Assembly: GCA_903839795.1 (NCBI GenBank)
Contig: CAIMDR010000073.1
Location: 1-12,919, forward strand
Length of the DNA stretch: 12,919 nucleotides
Origin: an uncultured Methylococcaceae bacterium
GTDB taxonomy: Bacteria > Pseudomonadota > Gammaproteobacteria > Methylococcales > Methylomonadaceae
Direction of reading: 5' to 3'
Under the pieces are notes generated by a model. That model saw nothing but the letters and a program-made list of their open reading frames with translations. It made no database searches and was not told the DNA's origin. The translations under genes and the position numbers were made by a program. Below are positions 6,563 to 12,919 of the stretch, in pieces (position 1 is the stretch's first letter; each line of letters opens with the position of its first letter).

Positions 6563-7003
6563 ATGTTCACTGAAATTCCCACGACAAACATTGCTCATGC
6601 CATTCAGCTCGCAGTTGCGCCGGTCTTTTTACTTACCGGCGTTGCCAGTATTTTGTCAGTATTAACAAACCGTTTGGCACGAATCATTGACCGCTCCCGT
6701 TTTTTGCACGGCAAACTTTTGTCCACCCAGCAGGAAAATCAAGACCAGGGGATTCATGACGAATTGGCTATACTGACAAAAAGGATGCGCTTTATCAATC
6801 GGGCGATTGCGTTATGTACAGCCTGTGTTCTCTTAATCTGTTCTGTGATTGCCGTCCTTTTTCTTGATTCGTTTATTAGCATTAACATGTCAACTCCGAT
6901 CGCCTCGTTGTTTATCGCCGCTATGTTAAGCTTAATTTTGGCCTTGATTTTCTTCATTAGCGAGATTTATCTGGCTACCGCTAATGTGCGTGGCGGGCCA
7001 TAA
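6563..7003 (+). CDS. DUF2721 family membrane protein
   Basis: 146 aa. It matches the DUF2721 pattern: an N-terminal hydrophobic segment in AHAIQLAVAPVFLLTGVAS (12-30), then NRLARIIDRSR (37-47) in the cytoplasmic region, a charged and probably helical linker, and two further membrane segments at about 85-108 and 113-135. The family is widespread in Proteobacteria and has no known function. No convincing Shine-Dalgarno sequence precedes the ATG; the start was chosen because it keeps the whole conserved N-terminus. It lies alone between a hairpin and the promoter of the sugar operon. Confidence 0.8.
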   Translation: MFTEIPTTNIAHAIQLAVAPVFLLTGVASILSVLTNRLARIIDRSRFLHGKLLSTQQENQDQGIHDELAILTKRMRFINRAIALCTACVLLICSVIAVLFLDSFISINMSTPIASLFIAAMLSLILALIFFISEIYLATANVRGGP

Positions 7004-7131
7004 CAGTCAATCATTTTAGATTCAGTTTTTAACCATCACACCCAGTCCCACACTATTCTAAAATTAAAGCCGCGCTGACATTAGTGACTATAATGCCGAT
7101 CAGAAAATACAAAATCATGACTGCGCGGTTA

Positions 7132-7159
7132 TTGGTACAGACAGCGGCGGTGTTATAAT
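7132..7159 (+). promoter_or_regulatory. Predicted promoter of the GH3 - sugar transporter operon
   Basis: -35 TTGGTA (7132-7137), 16-bp spacer, -10 TATAAT (7154-7159, perfect consensus). Transcription from about 7166 would give a leader of roughly 90 nt. The leader contains a direct repeat of TTAAGTG (within 7185-7210) that could be a regulator site; no regulator gene lies in the window. Confidence 0.5.
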
Positions 7160-7254
7160 TTGGAAGTTTACGGATGCGTACTATATTAAGTGTCCTTTTA
7201 TCTTAAGTGCCGCAACTGACGTATTTTAGATAAAACCCATTATCAGGAAAAAAA

Positions 7255-9501
7255 TTGCAGAAAAAAAGTTTCGTTTTAATTTTTACACTATTTGCCATAA
7301 CGGGGTGTTCTGTGAACCATCAAGAAACAAGCACGGAAGTAGAAAACAAAGTCAAACAACTGCTGGCCAGCATGTCGCTTGAAGAAAAAGTAGGACAAAT
7401 GACACAGATTGACTTCATTGCTGTTGCCGTTCCGGAAGAGCAACATGCCGAGAATCCCGTTGATCTGGCAAAGCTGGAAGATGCCATTTTAAAACACCAT
7501 GTGGGCTCCATTCTTAACACGCCGTATACGCCAAATAACAAAGCACAATCCGTTGAGACCTGGCAAAAAATACTGGAAACAGTGCAAGCTGTGGCAGCAA
7601 AAACCCGTTTAAAAATTCCGGTAATTTACGGAATTGATGCCATTCATGGTGCCACTTATACCAAAAACTCGGTGTTGTTTCCGCAAGCCATTAGCATGGC
7701 GGCTACTTTTAACCCTGACTTAAGCTTTAAGGAAGGCGAAATTACTGCGCGTGAGCTACGGGTTTCCGGGCTGCAATGGAATTTTTCTCCGGTGATGGAT
7801 ATTGGCCGCCAACCACTTTGGCCACGCTTATGGGAAACTTATGGTGAAGATGTTCATCTGGCGACCATTTTGGGTACGTCTTTTATAAAAGGTCATCAAG
7901 GCGATGATTTTTCTGCGCAAAATAAAGCCCTGACCTGCTTGAAGCATTATGTGGGTTACGGTTTCCCCATTAACGGCAAAGACCGGACACCGGCCTGGAT
8001 TGGCGAAAGAATGCTTCGTGAATATTTCCTGCCCACGTTTGAAGCCGGAATTAAAGCCGGATCGCCAACGATTATGGTGAACTCCGCTGAAGTTGACGGT
8101 ATTCCGGGACACGCAAATTATCATTATCTCACCACGATTTTACGCGATGAACTGGGTTTTACCGGCTTTACCGTTTCTGACTGGGCAGATATTCAGCGCC
8201 TTTATACGCGCGATAAATTGGCTGCTTCGGAAAAAGAAGCCGTTAAAATTGCGGTGATGGCAGGCATTGATATGAGCATGGTGCCGTTTGATTTTTCATT
8301 TTATAACCTGTTGATTGAACTGGTTAAATCGGGAGAAGTGCCACTATCCCGAATAGATGAAGCCGTATCCCGAATTCTTGGCGTAAAATTTAAGGCAGGA
8401 TTATTTGAACCCAACGCACCGGTTTTACCAGAAGAAAAATCAGTCCAACGGGCTGAGGATGTCGAGGTTAACCGTCAGGCAGCCAGGGAATCCATTATTC
8501 TTGCTAAAAATACCAACAACACGCTGCCACTAAAAAAAGAATCTAGTGTTCTAGTGACCGGCCCTACCGCAAATTTATTAAGTGTAATGAATGGCGGTTG
8601 GACAATCACCTGGCAGGGCGATGATGAAAGTTTATATCCTCAGGACAAATTAACGGTTTTGGAAGCCATCCAAAAAAAGTCCACCGGCAACGTCACTTTT
8701 GTGGGAGGAAATTCATTTAATGACCCCATTGATATTCAAAAAGCCGTTGAAGAGGCTAAAAACCACGACACAATAGTGCTGTGTTTGGGCGAAAAACCTT
8801 ATACAGAAACGGTGGGGAATATTGGCTCATTGGAGCTGGATCAAGCTCAAATTAATCTTGCCAAGGCCATGATAGCAACAGGAAAACCGGTTATTCTGGT
8901 TACCTTGGGTGGTCGTCCACGGATTATTACTGCCATTGCCGAACAGGTTTCCGGGGTAGTTTTAGGCTTTTTACCGGGTATGGAGGGCGGTAGTGCCATT
9001 GCCGATATTTTATACGGTGACTATAATCCCGATGGCAAACTGCCTGTTACCTATCCCAGAGAGACCAACGGCATTACGCCTTATGATTACAAACCCATCG
9101 AATCGTTTGAGCAGAATACCTATAACCCGCTATATCCGTTTGGTCATGGTTTAAGTTATACGACTTTTCAAACCAGCGGCTTACATCTGGAAAAAGACAA
9201 AATCAACAACGGTGAAAGTATCAATATTACCGTGACGGTTAAAAATACCGGATCGTTAACAGGTAAGGAAACGGTTTTGCTTTATGTAAACGATGTGGCC
9301 GCTTCAGTCACCCGACCCAACAAACAATTAAAAGCATTCAAAAAAATAGAACTCAATCCGGGCCAAACAGAAAATTTAAGCTTCACCTTAACGCCTCACG
9401 ACTTGTCATTTATTGGTGTTGATCTTAAGCGAATTGTTGAACCGGGCGATTTTAAAGTGATGGTCGGTAATGAAACGGCTAATTTCTCAGTCACAAAATA
9501 A
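7255..9501 (+). CDS. Glycoside hydrolase family 3 beta-glucosidase / exo-beta-glucanase, predicted lipoprotein
   Basis: 748 aa. The start is TTG, supported by AGGA at 7245-7248 with 6-nt spacing and by the signal peptide it provides: MQKKSFVLIFTLFAITGC, a lipobox with lipidated Cys18, so the enzyme is anchored in the envelope. The N-terminal TIM barrel has MSLEEKVGQMTQID (40-53), YGIDAIHG (125-132), KHYVGYG (230-236) and the nucleophile Asp309 in FTVSDW. The second alpha/beta domain has GGWTITWQGD (447-456) and GEKPYTETVGN (512-522), whose Glu513 or Glu518 is the probable acid/base; these segments resemble plant exo-beta-glucanase ExoI and related BglX-type enzymes. YNPLYPFGHGLSY (623-635) leads into a C-terminal fibronectin-III-like domain (about 655-745). 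It would release terminal glucose from beta-glucans or cello-oligosaccharides. The sugar transporter follows after 12 bp. Confidence 0.93.
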   Translation: MQKKSFVLIFTLFAITGCSVNHQETSTEVENKVKQLLASMSLEEKVGQMTQIDFIAVAVPEEQHAENPVDLAKLEDAILKHHVGSILNTPYTPNNKAQSVETWQKILETVQAVAAKTRLKIPVIYGIDAIHGATYTKNSVLFPQAISMAATFNPDLSFKEGEITARELRVSGLQWNFSPVMDIGRQPLWPRLWETYGEDVHLATILGTSFIKGHQGDDFSAQNKALTCLKHYVGYGFPINGKDRTPAWIGERMLREYFLPTFEAGIKAGSPTIMVNSAEVDGIPGHANYHYLTTILRDELGFTGFTVSDWADIQRLYTRDKLAASEKEAVKIAVMAGIDMSMVPFDFSFYNLLIELVKSGEVPLSRIDEAVSRILGVKFKAGLFEPNAPVLPEEKSVQRAEDVEVNRQAARESIILAKNTNNTLPLKKESSVLVTGPTANLLSVMNGGWTITWQGDDESLYPQDKLTVLEAIQKKSTGNVTFVGGNSFNDPIDIQKAVEEAKNHDTIVLCLGEKPYTETVGNIGSLELDQAQINLAKAMIATGKPVILVTLGGRPRIITAIAEQVSGVVLGFLPGMEGGSAIADILYGDYNPDGKLPVTYPRETNGITPYDYKPIESFEQNTYNPLYPFGHGLSYTTFQTSGLHLEKDKINNGESINITVTVKNTGSLTGKETVLLYVNDVAASVTRPNKQLKAFKKIELNPGQTENLSFTLTPHDLSFIGVDLKRIVEPGDFKVMVGNETANFSVTK

Positions 9502-9513
9502 GACAAGGTTTAC

Positions 9514-10830
9514 ATGGACAAGGTAACTGACGCAAAAATGTCACCGGATAATTTACCGAAGAATTACGATAAAAATCCTTATTTTGGCTCCTTAACCCTG
9601 TTAACATCGCTGTTTTTTATCTGGGGCTTTATAACCTGCTTAAATGACATTCTGATTCCGCATTTAAAATCAGTATTTACTTTAAGCTACACGCAAGCTA
9701 TGTTGGTTCAATTTTGCTTTTTTACCGCTTATTTTGTGGTGTCCGTTCCCAGCGGTTATCTGGTTGAAAAAATCAATTACAAAGGCGGAATCATTGCCGG
9801 ATTATCAATAGCCAGCCTAGGCTGTTTATTGTTTTATCCGGCGGCAGGCAGGCATTCCTATCCCTTGTTTTTAGCCGCATTTTTTGTTTTGGCCTCCGGA
9901 ATTACTTTATTACAAGTTGCCGCCAATCCCTACGTGACTATTTTAGGAAAACCGGAAACCGCCTCAAGTCGATTAACCCTAACTCAGGCCTTTAATTCTC
10001 TGGGTACGACTATTGCCCCTTACTTTGGCGCTTTATTGATTCTTTCAACGGCAGTTAAAAGTACGGAAGCAATCAACTTACTGAATGCTGATCAGTTGTC
10101 GGCTTATCAAGCGGCACAAGCAGCAGCCGTACAAAATCCTTATTTGTTTCTGGCTGCGGTTTTATTTTGTGTAGCGATTGTTTTTGCAATCATCAAATTA
10201 CCTGAAATTAAAGCGATTGAACCATCGACTGTCGATACGGCAAAGCACGCTTTCGATGATTTACATGACAGTGCTTGGGGCTATAAACATCTGGTGTTGG
10301 GCGCCATTGCCATTTTTGTTTATGTCGGCGGTGAAGTTTGCATTGGCAGTTTTTTAATTAACTTTCTGGGCGAATCTACCATTGCAGGCTTAGCCGAACA
10401 GGAAGCCGGCAAGTATGTTTCGTTTTACTGGGGCGGCGCTATGCTTGGGCGATTTGTCGGCGCGGCAGTCATGCAAAAAATTCAACCGGGTAAAGCACTG
10501 GTATTTAATGCGCTAACAGCGGCTACATTGGTTTTAATAACCATCATGGGCAACGGTTCTTTAGCGGTATGGGCGATTCTTTCAGTTGGCCTGTTTAACT
10601 CCATCATGTTTCCAACCATCTTTTCATTGGCAGTTACCGGCTTGGGGAAGCACACAGGACAAGGTTCGGGGATTTTATGCGCAGCAATAGTCGGTGGCGC
10701 TATTCTACCGGTTGTGCAAGGTTTTTTTGCCGATAGGATAGGCATTCAAAGCGCTTTTTTTATCCCCGTTCTTTGTTATGGTTACATTGCTTTTTACGGG
10801 TGGAAGGGGTACTTGGTAGTATTAAAATAA
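9514..10830 (+). CDS. Sugar:H+ symporter of the MFS FucP/GluP family
   Basis: 438 aa with twelve predicted membrane segments, inner membrane. Family signatures are [19 protein letters not shown] (34-52), [13 protein letters not shown] (133-145) and [19 protein letters not shown] (154-172). The LQVAANP form, with Gln134 where E. coli FucP has the functionally important Glu135, is what I recall for glucose/galactose symporters rather than fucose permease, so glucose or galactose is the more likely cargo (inference). AAGG at 9505-9508 is the ribosome-binding site. The gene begins 12 bp after the GH3 enzyme and is almost certainly cotranscribed, so the symporter would import glucose released outside. 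No clear intrinsic terminator follows. Confidence 0.92.
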   Translation: MDKVTDAKMSPDNLPKNYDKNPYFGSLTLLTSLFFIWGFITCLNDILIPHLKSVFTLSYTQAMLVQFCFFTAYFVVSVPSGYLVEKINYKGGIIAGLSIASLGCLLFYPAAGRHSYPLFLAAFFVLASGITLLQVAANPYVTILGKPETASSRLTLTQAFNSLGTTIAPYFGALLILSTAVKSTEAINLLNADQLSAYQAAQAAAVQNPYLFLAAVLFCVAIVFAIIKLPEIKAIEPSTVDTAKHAFDDLHDSAWGYKHLVLGAIAIFVYVGGEVCIGSFLINFLGESTIAGLAEQEAGKYVSFYWGGAMLGRFVGAAVMQKIQPGKALVFNALTAATLVLITIMGNGSLAVWAILSVGLFNSIMFPTIFSLAVTGLGKHTGQGSGILCAAIVGGAILPVVQGFFADRIGIQSAFFIPVLCYGYIAFYGWKGYLVVLK

Positions 10831-11191
10831 GCCTTTTAAACCGCCGCCCAAATCTTTTTTCCATTTCGTGCCCCCGTCGTGTACTCGTCAATCAAGCGGA
10901 TCAGGTTCTAACGATTACTCTTTAAACTGCGATGCATCGTCATTGCGTTTGGCTGAACTGTATTTTTAATTGTTCGTTTTCATAATATTCCTGAGAATAA
11001 TTAATTACCCTCAAGACATTTGGAATCAAAATTATTTTTGCCTTATTTCAGACTCAAGCCGCATCCATATTGGGTGGGCACATCAGGTTCACACTTTTCA
11101 TTTGCTTACTGATTTGTACCTCCGCAGCCGAAATTTCGTTTTTTTCAGGAACAACTACTTCGCCCAAAATAGGGATTTTTCAAGATTACCT
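10831..11191. other. 361-bp spacer with a possible degraded small gene
   Basis: This region separates the convergent transporter and lipoprotein genes. No strong terminator hairpin was found for either. On the minus strand from 10943 to 10836 a 36-codon frame reads ATG, ten more codons, an in-frame TAG, then 23 codons (NLIRLIDEYTTGARNGKKIW and three more residues) and TAA. The second half has a protein-like composition, so this may be a decayed gene remnant; the evidence is thin. Confidence 0.3.
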
Positions 11192-11581
11192 TTAATTGAC
11201 CAGTGTATGACCGCGCTGACGCATACAGGTTTTGAATGCGCGTTTAAAGTCTTCGTTGGCTTGATAACCTTCCCACAATCCAGCGGGAATAGCCAAAAGC
11301 GCACCACCTGCGGCACCTGTTGCAGCACTACCCGCTATAGCGCCAACCGCTGCACCACCCGCTGCACCAGTAACAGCACCGACACCTACGCCCATACCGA
11401 TTTCTTTTGTTATATCCGATGCTTGATCTGCCAGAGCCTTACACTCTACCGTGTCGCGCTGAACGGTTTCTGGATGTTTATCCATGCGAGGATCGACAAT
11501 AGGCCGCCAGCCACTTACCGATGCACATCCAGTAGCTAATACAGAAAGCACCAATATTGCTGATAAGTTATATTTTTTCAT
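11192..11581 (-). CDS. Glycine-zipper lipoprotein
   Basis: 129 aa from the ATG at 11581. The N-terminus MKKYNLSAILVLSVLATGC is a lipoprotein signal peptide with lipobox LATGC, giving lipidated Cys19. The central region (about residues 60-98) is a glycine zipper of repeated GxxxG/A motifs (GMGVGVGAVTGAAGGAAVGA and on), a pattern that forms tightly packed membrane helices in OmpA/SlyB/Rick17-like envelope proteins. Two further cysteines lie at about 48 and 118. A TTG four codons upstream (11593) would extend the protein to 133 aa, but the ATG has a better-placed GAAG and an ordinary signal peptide length. Probably an envelope-integrity protein; its exact role is unknown. The 57-aa gene lies 54 bp upstream on the same strand. 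Confidence 0.85.
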   Translation of the reverse strand: MKKYNLSAILVLSVLATGCASVSGWRPIVDPRMDKHPETVQRDTVECKALADQASDITKEIGMGVGVGAVTGAAGGAAVGAIAGSAATGAAGGALLAIPAGLWEGYQANEDFKRAFKTCMRQRGHTLVN

Positions 11582-11635
11582 ATTTTTCTTCAAAAAAGGG
11601 CATAGTCGCTTGATTTAGCTATTAAGGCAAAGGAA

Positions 11636-11809
11636 TTAGTCGAATGAGAAGTGTACAGTATTACTCTGTTTACGGTTTGAATTAACGTTACTTGAAATGA
11701 CTACCGCTGCAAACAACGTCGATGAAATAACGAATTCCCCTGAAATAAAGCCAATTAGGCCTAATACAAATACAGCGCCTATAAAAATATCTTTGTAAAA
11801 ATCGTTCAT
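11636..11809 (-). CDS. Small membrane protein, 57 aa, function unknown
   Basis: I do not recognise a family. The protein has one long or two short hydrophobic segments between residues 8 and 40 (IFIGAVFVLGLIGFISGEF, then VISSTLFAAVVISS) and a short polar C-terminal tail with NRKQSN. The ATG at 11809 was chosen because GAGGA sits 7 nt upstream, a strong Shine-Dalgarno; an in-frame TTG at 11857 would extend it but has none. It lies on the same strand and 54 bp before the glycine-zipper lipoprotein start, so the two may be cotranscribed. Confidence 0.6.
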   Translation of the reverse strand: MNDFYKDIFIGAVFVLGLIGFISGEFVISSTLFAAVVISSNVNSNRKQSNTVHFSFD

Positions 11810-11977
11810 GAGTAAGTCCTCGTATAAAAATGAAAAGTTTTTTAAATTGCAGCTCAACTCTAGTGCTGAGGATATATTCCTTATTTTATAATTTAATTCA
11901 TAATCTATCTTTTCAAATACTTAATCGAGTTTTTTGTTCCATTTCTATAGATTTTCAGATAAATAACTTCGATGCTA

Positions 11978-12010
11978 ACAGATACCATCCCTTCAAGGGA
12001 TGTTATCTGT
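11978..12010. repeat. 33-bp near-perfect palindrome
   Basis: ACAGATA (11978-11984) pairs with TATCTGT (12004-12010), and CATCCCTT (11986-11993) with AAGGGATG (11995-12002), with one mismatch between the blocks and one central base. As RNA it would form a stem of 13 or more pairs on either strand. It lies between two small minus-strand genes. No T-run follows on either strand, so a regulator-binding site or a repeat is as likely as a terminator. Confidence 0.6.
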
Positions 12011-12079
12011 ATGATTTTACAACAACGTGAATGGAAATTTAATTTCTGAAAGACTATACCTAAACTCTAAATTAAAATT

Positions 12080-12262
12080 TTAAAACAGGTATTCTATTTC
12101 GGCCGAGCATCTTAGTCGACGCTGATAGCGTCGGAAAGCACGTCTTACGATAGGGTAAAGACGATCAAACCCCACCCTATTTTCTAAGCCTGATTCTTTT
12201 TGCTTGGTATTCAACATAACAAAAAGATGTTGTGCTTGATTTATCAAAAGTTCATTATTCAT
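12080..12262 (-). CDS. Small basic protein, 60 aa, function unknown
   Basis: No family is recognised. The N-terminal half is helical and polar (NNELLINQAQHLFVMLNTKQ), and the C-terminal half is strongly basic (PIVRRAFRRYQRRLR), which would suit nucleic-acid or membrane-surface binding. The ATG at 12262 is preceded by GGTGA at 6-nt spacing, a good match to the anti-Shine-Dalgarno. An in-frame TTG two codons upstream (12268) is less well supported. It is isolated, with a palindrome about 70 bp downstream. The protein-like composition and the ribosome-binding site favour a real gene, but no homology check was possible. Confidence 0.5.
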   Translation of the reverse strand: MNNELLINQAQHLFVMLNTKQKESGLENRVGFDRLYPIVRRAFRRYQRRLRCSAEIEYLF

Positions 12263-12765
12263 TTCCAATCACCAGTAAATTACTACTTCTTTTATTATTT
12301 AGTTTAAAGCCAGCCTTACGCTTAAGTTTACGACTGCGTATAGTTTATATAAACAAGATGAGAGGAAACCTATAGATTTGATTAAGATTAGATAAAGATA
12401 GAAATAAATTTAAAATAATTTACGTCGATGTTTTTTTCGTAAATATTTAGGCATCCTTCATAGAAGCCCAAAAGTAGTTGACACTTTTTATCACAAAAAT
12501 GATGATGATCTATGTCGGGGTTAGTCGCTAGACGCAACCCGACACAGCTACTTCGATTTGTCGGGTTACGCTGTCGCTAACCCGCGATGGGTGTTGCAAA
12601 AAGTACAACTATTCGTAATTATTCACATCCCCCCCTTTTTTTCAAAGAGAGGGACTGAATACTTACAGATATTCAAGGTGGTACACTGCAAACCAATGGT
12701 TGTCTCTTCCTGATTGACTACTGTCGGCCATTTTTAGGAGTTGCCGTAAGACATCTTTTCGTAGA
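12263..12765. other. 503-bp AT-rich spacer with palindromic repeats
   Basis: The left half is AT-rich with no gene signal. The stretch 12513-12587 holds the tandem palindromes described separately. Further right there is a poly-C/poly-T stretch followed by AAAGAGAGGGA (about 12628-12654, loosely self-complementary) and a short palindrome AACCAATGGTT near 12695. Nothing here supports an RNA gene or a protein longer than about 30 codons. Confidence 0.5.
12513..12587. repeat. Tandem palindromic (REP-like) element
   Basis: There are four half-sites of the same core in alternating orientation: TGTCGGGGTT (12513), AACCCGACA (12536), TGTCGGGTTA (12560) and TAACCCG (12578). The first pair forms a hairpin with one bulged G (12513-12544). 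The last pair is a perfect 7-bp stem (12562-12568 with 12578-12584) around CGCTGTCGC. The core TGTCGGGTTA is a common theme in dispersed intergenic palindromes of many proteobacteria. Confidence 0.65.
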
Positions 12766-12919
12766 CTATTTTTTATAAAGTAACTGACACAGTTCAATTG
12801 CTTTTTCTTTTGCTAAATCCATTTTTTCTTCAAATTCTTCTCCTTCTAAAGTTTGTGGCATATCAACTCCTATAATATCAAATATTTCATGAAAATTTTG
12901 ACTTCCTAATTGTTCTTCA
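12766..12919 (-). CDS. 3' end of an unidentified AT-rich gene running off the right edge
   Basis: On the minus strand the frame is open from 12918 to the TAG at 12768-12766, giving 50 residues without a start in the window. The visible C-terminus is EEQLGSQNFHEIFDIIGVDM followed by a Glu/Lys-rich helical stretch and ending CQLLYKK. An internal ATG at 12861, with AGGAG upstream, could make a 31-aa protein, but the frame continues upstream of it, so a longer gene is more likely. Codon use is strongly A/T-ending, unlike the mtn and sugar genes. I do not recognise the family. Confidence 0.55.
   Translation of the reverse strand, partial: EEQLGSQNFHEIFDIIGVDMPQTLEGEEFEEKMDLAKEKAIELCQLLYKK

Noticed and set aside
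10970..11539. Long plus-strand open frame of 189 codons
   Set aside because: It overlaps the glycine-zipper lipoprotein on the opposite strand; its Cys/Thr-rich product is the antisense reading of Gly/Ala-rich codons and lacks protein-like features.
12263..12350. Short Lys/Arg-rich open stretch upstream of the 60-aa gene on the minus strand
   Set aside because: About 29 codons between two stops, no usable start codon or ribosome-binding site of its own.
1..12919. CRISPR array, tRNA or rRNA genes
   Set aside because: No regularly spaced direct repeats, cloverleaf-like sequence or rRNA signature was seen on reading the window.

Overview
The window looks like chromosomal DNA from a gammaproteobacterium of moderate GC content, possibly a methylotroph or methanotroph of the Methylococcales type. 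That placement is inference from the overall gene style (TamB, an mtnBDC cluster, a DUF475 membrane protein, a DUF2721 protein, many short palindromic intergenic repeats). No rRNA, tRNA, CRISPR array, complete insertion sequence or phage gene was seen.

Layout from left to right. (1) The C-terminal end of tamB enters from the left edge and is followed by a strong bipartite hairpin. (2) A type II restriction-modification module follows: a C5-cytosine methyltransferase carrying an N-terminal MerR-like helix-turn-helix, divergent from an EcoO109I/PmeII-like restriction endonuclease. Their 95-bp intergenic region holds a perfect 10-bp inverted repeat overlapping the predicted methyltransferase -10 box, plus two overlapping divergent promoters. 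The module is AT-richer than its neighbours and repeat-rich spacers lie on both sides, which suggests an inserted cassette. (3) A 511-bp spacer is full of small inverted repeats. (4) A minus-strand, translationally coupled mtnB-mtnD-mtnC operon encodes the lower part of the methionine salvage pathway. (5) Two plus-strand membrane proteins of unknown function follow (DUF475 and DUF2721), separated by a terminator-like hairpin. (6) A sugar-use operon encodes an exported GH3 beta-glucosidase/exo-glucanase lipoprotein followed 12 bp later by a FucP/GluP-type sugar:H+ symporter. (7) The right end carries small minus-strand genes (a glycine-zipper lipoprotein, a 57-aa membrane protein, a 60-aa basic protein), palindromic repeats, and the 3' end of an AT-rich gene running off the right edge.

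Two functional units are clear. In the sugar operon, the enzyme would release glucose from beta-glucans or oligosaccharides at the cell envelope and the symporter would import it. In the mtn cluster, MtnB, MtnD and MtnC catalyse consecutive (or nearly consecutive) steps converting methylthioribulose-1-phosphate to the methionine precursor KMTB; mtnA and the MTA phosphorylase or nucleosidase/kinase must lie elsewhere. The most interesting element is the restriction-modification module, where the methyltransferase itself appears to be the transcriptional regulator of the locus.
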